Shown here: positions 42,640 to 54,600 of the stretch, piece by piece
Layout of the letters: every line of letters begins with the position of its first letter
Position numbering within the stretch: position 1 is the first letter of the stretch
NCBI GenBank assembly: GCA_033980235.1
Contig: CM067075.1
Coordinates: forward strand, 23,941,061 to 24,005,060
Source: Diadema setosum
Lineage: Eukaryota > Echinodermata > Echinoidea > Diadematoida > Diadematidae
Length of the DNA stretch: 64,000 bases
Direction: 5' to 3'
The notes under the pieces: generated by a model
The model's input: the letters and a program-made list of their open reading frames with translations, nothing else
Databases searched by the model: none
What the model was told of the DNA's origin: nothing
Position numbers and translations under genes: made by a program

Positions 42640-44565
42640 CCTGTTCTCGCTTTGATCATGTGACGGGTCGATCGCAAGCCGGTCATAGACTTTATAGCAC
42701 CAATTTCAGTTGAATTTCCAGTACAGATGAGCTTCTACTCTGTTATTCCCAAGTTGTTGTTGTTTTCATACCTTACATCATGAGTAGGGCATGGGGCCAC
42801 AGGAAGTGCTTATAGCAGAAAAGGAAGATCATGTATACACGTATTACAAAGTAGTCCACACATTCACATGTACATCTTTTTTTTAAAGTAATCTTTATTT
42901 GATTTCACTCAATTCATGAATATTGTATAAATCATAAACAATCACTTTAAATGTGTATAAAACATGTAAATAAAAATTTCCAAAAAAAAATCATCATTGA
43001 TTTGAAAACACATTTACATACGTCATGATAAAAGATGATTTTCTACAGAATGAAATAAGTTATCAAAATACAGTACTCATGGTTTGTCCTAATCCGTCCA
43101 ACTCCTCCCCATCATTCATTACCACCCCATTCTCATATACCCAGAGTTAACTTCCCACCCCACATACACATTTACACACACACATTTATATCGTCAAAAC
43201 ATTTAATGTTCCTGTTTTAAAACCTTAACATCATCACAGTAAAAATAAAGTGATGCAAATACCACTTTTACCCCGTGGAAGACTAGTCCCTAGCATATCA
43301 GTAGGTAGAGTATCTATGGGAAATGTGGGTTACAGCAATATCAGCTCCACTTCAACAGGGTAAGGAAATCATCGCTGTTCTTACTTCTTTTTTTTCCTCC
43401 TCCTCCTCCTCTTGGGGTAGGTTGTTCCACTGCCTATCAATTCATTCTATTTGCCATAAATTATCAATAAACTTTTATTTTAACAATCACTTCTTAATTC
43501 AGTCTAGCCTGGATTTTCCAACAGTGAGATAGGTAGAGGGAAGGTTAGAGGGGAAGAGATAAAGGGTAAAAAAAGATGCTTTCATACATACTCAAACACA
43601 TACACAAACACATATACACGCATGGATTCCCAAGTGGTTTTACATCCAAGGATTATGGATCTGTTTCTTGTGTCTAACGTCTGAGGAAACAACTGATGAT
43701 TATTAAACCCACAAAGAACAAATGCTCAAAAGGACATCGACATTTACAACACGCAGGTTCCCAAACGGGAATAAGAGAGTTAAAGTACTGACAACCAAGG
43801 ACTAATTGCACATAAAATCATTTCTGAAAGCAAAGGCAACACATCATTTTTTTCACATGATCTGTGAAGATTTTTTTTTTTTTTTTTTTTTTTGCATTCA
43901 AGACTGCCGTTTGGCATAAAACATGTCATTCACACAAGGGGGTACCACTCCATGAGTATAGGACAGTAGAGTAAGAACACCTTTGTACCATTTCCAGTAA
44001 TATTCATAATCAGAACAAAGTGATGTCTGTAGTGCTGATATGATTTGATAGTTTGATGAGGTCTGCAAAGAAGGGCAACATTTCTGGCTCTAAGTAACAG
44101 AAGAAGAAATGAAATGAAATCTACTTTTACCTTTAAAAATAATTGATGCATGAGATACTGCTAACTTTATCTTTTGCATACATTACAGAATTGGGACTTG
44201 TATGACAATTTTGCAAGTGGTTGAATTTGCAATCAAGAACCCCACTGATAGAATGGTGAAGAACTATTGTCACTTTTCTAGAGAAATGTTAGCAATTTCC
44301 CACCTCAGAAATGATAGTCAATGCATAAAACAGACCGCAGGAGACAGTATTTTTGCAAGTTGCTCGTTTTAAAAATACTTGTCATGATATGAATTGGGAA
44401 ATTCACGGAAAGAAACAGTTCATTAAACATACCTTGTAAATTGTAATGCACATCACAAGGGCAAAGTCTGCTCTTACTGTGAATGGCAATATTGCAGTCT
44501 TTTAAGTCTATCCACCTTTTCAATAGCTTTTAGTTTCACGCAGTGAATAAAAACAAAAACAACTA
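42640..44565. other. No gene recognised
   Basis: Contains a poly-T run at about 43872-43893 and a fragment (43290-43375: TCTATGGGAAATGTG.GTTACAGCA) of the short palindromic repeat seen at 60.9 and 62.05 kb. Otherwise unassigned. Confidence 0.55.
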
Positions 44566-45260
44566 GAAATGTCGCTTTGGCGACTGGTATGCCTCCGCCA
44601 TAATGCATGATTTTCCCAATAGGTCTAGATAGTACATGTTGACACTGTGTGATTACATTTTCACAAAATTGGCAAAATATTGGAATGACAAGTTTGTCAC
44701 AAATGTGTTGAATGTTCACCTTCCTTGACGTAGGTTTAATTGGATGAATAAGAGAGCATGTATCTAGGGATTTAAGGACTTTAACTTGACTTTGACCCAT
44801 TCACACATTTAGGCATTGAGTAATCTTCAAGGTACAGGTGTGGAGAAAAAGTGCAATTTCTGAATTGAATAGTAAATTGTTACCATTTTCATCTGGCCCT
44901 TGACCCTAAAATTCATAAGATAATTACTTTCAGGTAGAACATGCATAATATGTACTAAGTTTCAAGGTAACTTGAGCCACTTCCGAGATATGGAGTAAAA
45001 AGTTAGTTCAGCACTTTCACTTGATCTTTGACCTTTTGACCTTTGAGGCAAAAAGAGAAAAAAAAAACTTTCCAGAGAATTTCTATTAGGTTACACATGC
45101 ATACACCAAGTGTAAAAAAATAACCCTGCTGGCATTGCATAAATATGAGGGTAATAGTAAAATTGTGAAGTCTTGCACTTGACCTTTGACCCCTGACCTT
45201 TGACCCCATGAACCCTACATTCCCTAGATAATCACTTCCAGTCAGTACATGTATATACTA

Positions 45261-46202
45261 CAGTTAAACTCGCCTAAGTCGACGTCGCATGTGTCGAATA
45301 ATCGCGTAAGTCGATGATTTTAAAAAGTCCTGATTTTTCCCCATTGAGGTACGTGTATTAATTCACTCACAAGTCGAATTTTGTAAGTCGAATACTCGCC
45401 TAAGTCGATGAAATTCCAAGAACACTTTCACAGAAAAACCATTGAATTCACTGTGCCTAAGTCGAATAAGATTTTATTGTGTAATAAATCACTGTCATTT
45501 ATTATTCATTATTTATTACTCATCAATATTTTGTTTGTCAGATGAGTTTGAGGTGACAAAAAAAAAAATGATCTAAAATCAAAATTCAAAGTGATCGCAT
45601 GGGATCGTTTAACTCTCTTCGTTTTTGAAAGTCCGCTGGTACAGCCCTGTCAGCTGTCGCGCTACGTACGTACAGCGTTCGTACAGTACACATGCGTTCA
45701 TTTACATGTACAGTATTGAGCTTGCAGTGTACATGTAGCTTGGCATTTGCAGCGCTGTGCAGTGGAGTGGTATAATGGATGAAGCTGCTGAGTTTTCAAA
45801 ACGGAAAGTAGGGGGAAAGTTACGGGCACGGGTAAATCAGAATTGCACCTCTACACGCATTTCAAACCACGGTATGGTAAACTGGAATCAATCACTGCTC
45901 AAATATCGTTCATATTCACTTCCCCAAGGTTTAACAAGGGTGTAAAGTAATCGGACCTGTGCCAATACTAATGCACTGTCCATGCAAAGTTAGCCGCGGC
46001 CCTGCTGGGCGACCCGTGCTGCGGCACACCGCTCCAGCTCTCGGCTCCACAGTAGACAACATACATGTACATTAAACATACATGTATGTACCTGTGGTGA
46101 AACTGTAAGTCGATTTTTTTCGACTTACGCACAAGTCGAAAATCGCCTAAGTCGATGTGTTTTGCTCAGTCCCGAGAAGATCGACTTATGCGAGTTTAAC
46201 TG
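45261..46202. mobile_element. Pogo/Tigger-like element, CAGTTAAACTCGC ends, TA duplication
   Basis: Left end CAGTTAAACTCGCCTAAGTC, right end inverted CAGTTAAACTCGCATAAGTC, flanked by TA/TA. The 942 bp interior has more AAGTCGA/TCGACTT motifs. A 62-codon frame at 45757-45945 shows no transposase motif, so I call it non-autonomous. Confidence 0.8.
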
Positions 46203-46239
46203 TATGTTCCATGAAGATACCTTGAACAATTTTCCAAGG

Positions 46240-46770
46240 TACGGAGAAAAAAAAGAAGTTTTAACATTTTTACTTGACCTTTTGACCTTTGACCTTTGAC
46301 CTCATGACCTAAACTTTCACCAGAGAATCTTAATTGGGTAATACATGTATACACTAAGTTTCAAGAAAATATCTTCAGGCATTCAATAGATACATTTGTA
46401 TGGTGGAAATAGTGAAATTTTATGTATTTGACCCTGACCTTTTGACCTTTGACCTTTGACCTCATGACCCAAACTTTCACAAGAGAATCTCAATTGGGTA
46501 ATACATGTATACACTAAGTTTCAAGAAAATCTCTTCAGGCATTCAATAGATATGGTGGAAATAATGAAATTTCATGTATTTGACCCTGACCTTTTGACCT
46601 TTGACCTCATGACCCAAACTTTCACCAGAGAATCTTAATTGGTTAATACATGTATACACTAAGTTTCAAGAAAATATCTTCAGGCATTCAATAGATATGG
46701 TGGAAATAGTGAAATTTTATGTATTTGACCTTGACCTTTTGACCTTTGACCTTGAGCATGTGCACCCAAA
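46240..46770. repeat. Tandem units of about 150-165 bp with TGACCTTTGACC clusters
   Basis: Just over three units, each with (T)TGACCTTTGACC, TTTCAC.AGAGAATCT, AATTGG.TAATACATGTATAC, AAGTTTCAAGAAAAT, TTCAGGCATTCAATAGATA and GGTGGAAATA. Part of family W. Confidence 0.9.
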
Positions 46771-46959
46771 AGTTGATAGGCACAACTTCACCCCCTAATA
46801 CACATACATGCCAAGTTTCATTAGGATACCTCAACAGGTTTCGATAGTTACCTTGTCCACAAAATTCATTACGGACGGACGGAAGGACGGACGGACGGAC
46901 GGACAACCCGAAAACATAATGCCTCCGGCACCACTTCGTGGCGGAGGCATAAAAACAAT

Positions 46960-48050
46960 GCTTAGCATTTATATCCACACGTCATAACATGACCACAAAA
47001 TGAAGAAAGAATTAAATACAAAATACAGGACATATTGTGCTTTTATAAATAACTTGTGCCAATGACGGAAGGTTTGCTACTCAGTAAGCTAGGCTGTACC
47101 TGAGGCTAGGCTTACCTTCATCCCTGGTCACTTTTAACCTGTAAAATCCTGGGGTCATCTTTGTGCCCCCACTCATTTGGCAACTTTACATTTTCCTGCA
47201 TAACCTATACCAGATGGACGATCAGACGGAATGGCTGATTTCATTAAATCTGCACAAAATAATAATAAAAAAGAAAAACAAATTTGCCAATTTGAATATT
47301 CTAAAATGAGTTGACAGATGAGGGATCAGGTTATGAATTTAATGATTTAGAGGTTTTTGGGTAGTTTGCAAACAGAAATAATGATTGGTTCATGACCACT
47401 ATATTGTATGGGAATCAAATGAGAGAAATTATTTTAATTTACCCGATGAAATAGTATATGTGAGTGACCAAACTTACAATAAATAGATACAGCCTCAAAC
47501 CATAAAATGCAATTTTTGCAAGATTTTATGAAATAATAGCTTTCAGTAATTATAATTTTTTTTAACCTGATGCACAGTTTGGAAAAGAACAGTTTAAAAC
47601 ATTGCTGTAAATTTTAGCCCTGTATTTCAGATGCTTTGAGCATAAAATGGTACCAAACCCTAGATACAACCTTAGCTCCAATATCTTTTCTTTGTGCGGG
47701 GGGCAGGAGTTGGAGCAGACACATTTCTGTGTCAGAAAAAAAAAAGTGGAGAAAAAAAATAAGAGAAAGAACTTTCCTTGTTTGCTGAAAATTGGGTGAA
47801 AATTATTGTCATTACTTTCAACTTGGTAACATCACCCTCAAATAAAATCTATCACATTAAAACAGTGGGTTACATTTAATGACATTATTCTGAAAGAAAA
47901 TTTCTCAATCTCTGTTTAAAGATATATACATATACATCTACAATTTTTTTGGCAAAACTTGAATATGATATGCATCTTAAAATTTGCCAGAGATCAGCAT
48001 TACCAAATACTGGTGACAAGACATTTAGCTCCAGCGACAATTGCTCTGGT
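46960..48050. other. No gene recognised; 3' side of the CPVL-like gene
   Basis: AT-rich DNA. I see no clear minus-strand AATAAA (plus-strand TTTATT) close to the stop. The 3'UTR limit is unknown. Confidence 0.5.
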
Positions 48051-48064
48051 CTTATTCTCTCCAA

Positions 48065-48170
48065 GGACTTAGGCTTAGGGTTAGGGTTGTGATAGGGCTT
48101 TAGGTTTCGTTTGATGTGAAGGTTAGGATTAGGGTTAGGGTTATGTTTGTGGGTAGGGGTTTTAGGTTTA
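48065..48170 (+). repeat. Degenerate telomere-like (TTAGGG)n
   Basis: TTAGGCTTAGGGTTAGGGTT at 48068, later TTAGGATTAGGGTTAGGGTT near 48124, with GTTTAGG-type variants between. About 330 bp beyond the CPVL-like stop. Confidence 0.7.
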
Positions 48171-48491
48171 GCTTGGCGTGCAGATATTTTATGGGAGCAA
48201 TCGTCGCAGGAGCAAATGCCATGGAACCTCAAATACTGTTATACACTCAACTACTCATGATTTAATCTAGAAAGGCACAGAGTAAGGGGGGGGGGGGGGC
48301 TAAGCCCACAGACCTTACAGTGTTTTCCAACAAAAAAGAAGTTCTTTAACTTATATTTCATCAGAGAAACACTGTGACATATCAGATTGTCCTGAAAATT
48401 AAACAGGTATCACAGGAGAATGGTGAGAAGGGTAATGGCTCCCTGCAAAAACTCCTGAACTGTACCCGCACATCTGTACTTCATGGGATTA

Positions 48492-48593
48492 TCAATTGCT
48501 GAATGGTCTCTTGGTCATGAACCTGTCAATCATGTCAAAGCTCCTCTCTGGTTGGTCATAGGGGAGTAAGTGACCACCCCCTCTGACCACCAC
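48492..48593 (-). CDS. CPVL: CPVL-like last coding exon (catalytic His, stop)
   Basis: Acceptor tctgcag; it encodes [20 protein letters not shown] (catalytic His460) and ends RPFSN with TGA at 48494-48492. A (GA)n tract abuts the acceptor on the intron side. Confidence 0.95.
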   Translation of the reverse strand: MVVRGGGHLLPYDQPERSFDMIDRFMTKRPFSN

Positions 48594-48599
48594 CTGCAG

Positions 48600-48641
<42 letters not shown>

Positions 48642-51600
48642 TGTGTTTACACCTGTTAATCCATCCCTGACTTAACATTCATTCAACCCTTTAGCAACTG
48701 AAGATTCCGTACATAATGGCCTATTGTTTCTTAGAGGGTACAGCAATATTACAGATCAGCAATTGAAGAAGTCTGGCTAGCGCAAACATTTTTTGATATG
48801 TGACACTAGTTTGCAATCATTGGCATATTATACATCATCTGTTCTGCCATATCTGACCTCATTTTAAAGGGTGTGTACAGTTCTGGTTGAGGTGAGGATT
48901 TAGCTTTCAACAATTTGCGAGATATTCAGAAACCACTCAATGAGATGTCAAAGAGCATGCAATTCTAAGGGGTATCAAAAGTTTATTTGATGAAAATCGG
49001 TTTTGAAATGGCTGAGATATCCAAAAACAAGGTGAAACAAAGAGATCCTAAGAAAAGGCGTAGCCTGTCGCCTTTTATTATTATCACTTTTTTGGATATC
49101 TCAGCCATCTGAAAACCAATTTTCATCAAATAAACATTGGATCCTTCTAAGAATTACATGCTCTTTCATATTTCATATGAGGTTTCTCATTATCTCACTT
49201 AGGAATGTTTAAAACATGAATCCCCACCTCAACCAGTACTGTACAGTCCCTTTAAAGTCCTGTTAACCTTTGGGACCAGTGATTTTTTTTTGTTTAATGC
49301 TCAAGATATCACTTTTGATGCATGTGTGTAGGTCAGTTGTATCACAAAACATCCTACAAGTGTACCATATGAAATTGTTGCAATGAAGTCTAAAATATAA
49401 GGAGGTATCACTATTTTTCTCATTAAGCCATAACTGCAGACGGTTTAGTCTGGAACCATTTTTATTATAACTCTTGTTCACATTTTTTCTTTCATCTGCA
49501 AATTATAGATTATGCCTTTAATCAAGTGTGTCACATCAAAATAGAAAGAGTTTCTCTCATTCTCACCTGATAGAGACCCCTGACATTCCTGACATAGCCT
49601 GCGACTTCCGTGTCACTTGGGTTCACCTTCCAGATTGTCTTGTTGGCATTGAGGTACTCTCTCTGACCGTCCCACTGCAGGACATGGAGAAAGTTCTCGG
49701 TCAGCGTAGCACCGACTATGATGTCCAGCTGACCACTGTAGAACATGCACTGTGCGGGGTGAGGTGGACAAAGCAGAGATAAAGACAGAGAGGAATGAAA
49801 CATATGTTTTTCTATATATGGTTGTTGATATTTATTCAATGTACCACATTCTATTATTCAAATATGCCTTTTTTGCCTGCTCATAAATGATTGCTACTTT
49901 GTAAGAATTTTGTATTATTTGGATAAAAGACAAACAAAATGAAATAAAAGTGAGGTGAAAGAGAAAAGGGTGAAAACTAGGAGCAAAGAGCCAGATATAG
50001 ACCTGTTACCATAGTGATGACCAGAGAAAGAGAGAAAGCGAGATAGAAACAATTTCAGTAATGACAATAGGGGAGAAAAGTATATTGAAAAAAAAAAATT
50101 ATATATATATGATGACAATAGAGAGAAGGGAGAGAGAGGGAGAGATAAAATATACACAATGTAGTGAAGACAAGAGGGAGAGATGAAATATACACAATGT
50201 AGTGAAGAAGAGAGTGAGAGATGAAATATACACAATGTAAAGTGAAGAAGAGAGGAAGATATGAAATATACACAATGTAGTGAAGAAGAGAGGGAGAGAT
50301 GAAATATACACAATGTAGTGAAGAAGAGAGGGAGAGATGATGTATACACAATGTAGTGAAGAAGAGAGGGAGAGATGAAATATATACAATGTAGTGAAGA
50401 AGAGAGGGAGAGATGAAATATACACAATGTAAAGTGAAGAAGAGAGGGAGAGATGAAATATACACAATGTAAAGTGAAGAAGAGAGGGAGAGATGAAATA
50501 TACACAATGTAAAGTGAAGAAGAGAGGAAGAGATGAAATACAGGCCCTACACAATGTACTGAAGAAGAGAGGAAGAGATGAAATATACACAATGTAGTGA
50601 AGAAGAGAGGGAGAGATGAAATATATACAATGTAGTGAAGAAGAGAGGGAGAGATGATGTATACACAATGTAGTGAAGAAGAGAGGGAGAGATGAAATAT
50701 ATACAATGTAGTGAAGAAGAGAGAGATGAAATATACACAATGTAAAGTGAAGAAGAGAGGAAGAGATGAAATATACACATTGTAGTGAAGAAGAGAGGGA
50801 GAGATGAAATATACACAATGTAAAGTGAAGAAGAGAGGAAGAGATGAAATACAGGCCCTACACAATGTACTGAAGAAGAGAGGAAGAGATGAAATATACA
50901 CAATGTAGTGAAGAAGAGAGAGAGAGAGATGAAGTATACACAATGTAGTGAAGAAGAAAGGGAGAGATGAAATATATACAATGTAGTGAAGAAGAGAGGG
51001 AGAGATGAAATATACACAATGTAGTGAAGAAGAGAAGGACAGATGAATATACACAATGTACTGAGAAAGAGGGAGAGAGATGAAATATACCACTCAATGT
51101 AGTGAAGAAAAAAGGGAGAGATGAAATATACACACTGTAGTGAAGCAGAGAGGGAGAGATGAAATATACACAATGAAGTGAAGGGGGGATATGATAATAT
51201 ACACAATGTAGTGAAGAAGAGAGGGAGAGATGAAATATACACCAAATGTATTGATGAAGAAAGAAAGTCAGTTTGGTCCTCATTCTCTCTTCTCCCCTCT
51301 CCCCTTAACCTCCACCAACTGGTGATCCTTACCAGGGCATCATCCTAATCTTTGGTCCTCATTCTCTCTTCTCTCTGCCCTCCACCACCACCAACTGATG
51401 ATCCTTACCAGGGCATCATCTTCATCTCTGGTCCTCATTCTCTCTTCTCCTCTCTCCCTTCTGCCTCCACCAGTTGATGATCATTACCAGGGCATTATAT
51501 TCATTTGCTTATTTTATTTGTTTCTCTGTTGTCACTTGTATTGTTTTGCAATTGCCGAATAAATAATAATAATAATCATTGGTCATCATTACTCAGGCAT

Positions 51601-54600
51601 CATCTTCATCTTTGGTCCTCATTCTCTCCTCCTCCTCCTCTCCCCTCCACCTCCACCAACTGATGCTCCTTACCAGGGCATCACCTTCTTTTTTGGTCCT
51701 CATTTTCCCCCTCTCCCCCTCCCCCTCCCCCCCCCCCCTCTCCACCAGCACCAACAGCTTCTCCTTACCCGGTAGTTGTTGGCCAGCACCACCACCCAGT
51801 CGATGACCGACTGGCAGATGTCCGCCCTCAGGTGGTTTTCGACCGCGGCTCCGTCGTTGTATGTCAGGTTGCCAACGTGAATGGCGCGACGAACCTCTGG
51901 CAGAGCAACATAATCGTTGTAGTAATTGGTGTCCACAGGTTGCTGTTTCATGATGATTGCGAGAACAAAAGAAGAACAAAGAATCATTTTCAATTTGTCA
52001 CAAATAATTTTCAAAGTTCACTGCACATTGAATCCCCCATCCTGTCAAAAAGTGAATGAAGTTTTAATGATAGGTTAAGTAGTCAACATTAAAAGTATTT
52101 ACTTGCCAAAATAATGAGATCTGAGTACAAAAACAAAACATGTGAACACATAGACACATAGGCATACATACACACTTCCTTCATTCATAAGTTTTATCTG
52201 CATGTAGTCATTGATTGGATAGCTTTTGGTATGTTCTCATTTCACAGAATCTAAAAGGGGCTTTCCCTGGAATACCAACATGAGCAAAAGTAAATGCATT
52301 CCTTACAGTTGATGTCATGTAATTGTAGTAGTTATCTGATCCAGTGGCATTGTAGTAGAAAGTTGGGTATGGCCACAGGTCTCCATTCAGCAGCTCATCA
52401 AATTGCTGGAAATACAAAAGAGACCGTAAAAATGTTGCATTTCAAACACAATACAAAGAAACTTTGACAATCTTGGAAATTATCTTGTCTGACTGCATGT
52501 TGAAATCATTATCATACACGATCATATAACTTCCAATATTTTACAGGATAAAGGAAATTACTTCCCATAATTTTTGTTATGTATTTACACAATTTAATTC
52601 ATTATGATTTACAATATACTCTAGCATGTTTCAATATTTTCTAACTCACTGTAACCATTAACTCAACTCTAGAGCTGCCTAAAGGCTTGATTGACCCAGC
52701 AAAAATCAATGCATGAGGTGCTCATCACCATCAATTTGACAAAGGAAAGCTTGAAATATGAAACATGTGAATAAATCTATGATTTGAAAAGACTATGGCT
52801 TGCTGGAAGGAAAAAACAATCATTTGAATAATTATGTCCAAAAATTTTTGAACTTACTGTACACTCTGGAATAGAGCCTATCAAAATTTCACTTGAGTCA
52901 TAAGTCTGCAAACAAACTCAAGGCAATAAAATAGTAGAACATAATTTTATCGTTACAGAATAACCATATCATAAGATTATTATATGAATATAGATTGGTA
53001 CATACAGTAAACAAATATGAATACAGTGAACTTCACATTTATTCTATCCATGCATAATGGGGAAAATATTTGGCCTGCATGAAAGATAACTTCTGAATGA
53101 GTTGGGTTTTGTCTTCTGCACAAAAGAGAATGATCCAGGCACTTGTAGAAAGCCCTTAGGTTGAGTTTTCAACTTGCACTAGGTTTGCTTGAGTGAGATT
53201 GTAAGCACTGGCACGTGGCAGGTATTGACTCATAGGAAGCCAATCATTGGACATAAGATATGGTGTACCTGAAAAGCTTCCATCCATTGTTTCTGAGCTA
53301 TGTACATGACTCCCTTGGTGGTGTAAAGGTCAACAACCTTTTTCTCCTTCTTGTCAATCTGGCATGTTTGGAGCATGAGATCTCCATACTCAGAGAACAT
53401 CTGCAAGATGAGAGACATATGACAGATGAGAGATATATTCAGAGATGAGAGATATATTCAAGATGAGAGATATATTCATAGATGAGAGATATATTCATAG
53501 ATGAGAGATATATTCATAGATGAGAGATATATTCATATATGAGCGATACTGTATATTCATAGATGAGAGATATATTCAAAGATGAGAGATATATTTATTT
53601 TGTATAGGGGTACTCTCAACAAGTTCAGTTTAAAGTGGCAGTCACTCCAACATTTGTAAATGTTAACAAGAGAAATGCTAAGAACCCCCCCCCCCCCCCT
53701 CCGAGATTATGGTTGAATATTCTTAGTTGTATTATGTTGACATTGAGACAATAAAATAGTCCATGGAGGGCTAAAAAAACTTGGAAAAAAACAAACATAT
53801 GCAAGAGAATGATACATGATTTAGTCTCCATGATAACCATTTAGTGAAAGTGAAATTTGGAACATTTGACCTTGACCTTCTGACCTTTGACCTTGAGCAT
53901 GGGCGCCCAAAAAGTTAATAGACACAACTTCGCCCACTCATACATGTACACAGTTTCATTAGGACACCTCAAACAGTTTTTTAGTTACCTAGTATGCTTT
54001 GCGGATGGAAGGACAGACGGACGAACAACCCAAAAACATAATGCCTCTGGCAACACTTAGTACAGTGCACTCCCGTTATAACGAAATGCTCGGGACCGGC
54101 AGTTTTCTTTCGTTATAACGAAATTTCGTTATAACCGAACAAATACAATATATAACGAAAACAAGAAAACCACATATGTTCTGTTTGCTAAATACTTATC
54201 ATACACTGGAAAGCTATGTGAAATGTGATGGGATAATTGTATCACAATAATAAACGCAAGTTCCCCTCAGAAACTGTGCGTGACACAAAGAGCGAACACA
54301 CAGTGATGTGAAGCGTTCACCCATGCAGAGAAGCTATAAATACTTGTTCCGCTACGAATTTTCGAAAGCAATTCGCATTTCATTATAACGGAGCACATTT
54401 CTTTTGTTTTTCTTTGTCTGTGGCGCTCGGAAAAGACTTCGTTATAACGGAAATTTCGCTATAACCGTGTTCGTTATAAGCGAATTTTTTACCATAGACT
54501 TTAATGGTGATAATTTTGGGACCAGAAGATTTACTTCGTTATAACGAAATTTCGTTATAACCGTGTTCGTTATAACGGGAGTGCACTGTAGTAGAGGCAT

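Larger units (their letters stand above)
44572..46950. repeat. Large interspersed repeat, family W (CCTCCGCCA ends, TGACCTTTGACC arrays)
   Basis: Begins ACTAGAAATGTCGC...GGTATGCCTCCGCCATAATGC and ends CGTGGCGGAGGCAT after a GGACGGAC tandem and AACCCGAAAACATAATGCC. The body consists of tandem units with TTGACCTTTGACC, CATGACCCAAACTTTCACC, AATACATGTATACACTAAG. No reading frame. It is interrupted at 45261-46202. Confidence 0.75.

Noticed and set aside
45757..45945. Transposase fragment inside the Tigger-like element
   Set aside because: The 62-codon frame has no helix-turn-helix or DDE-type motif that I can recognise.
49915..51093. 392-codon minus-strand open frame
   Set aside because: It is entirely the reading of a 38-40 bp tandem repeat, lies in an intron and overlaps other long frames of the same kind.
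50150..51265. CRISPR array
   Set aside because: Units are head-to-tail with no unique spacers, and the host is clearly an animal genome.
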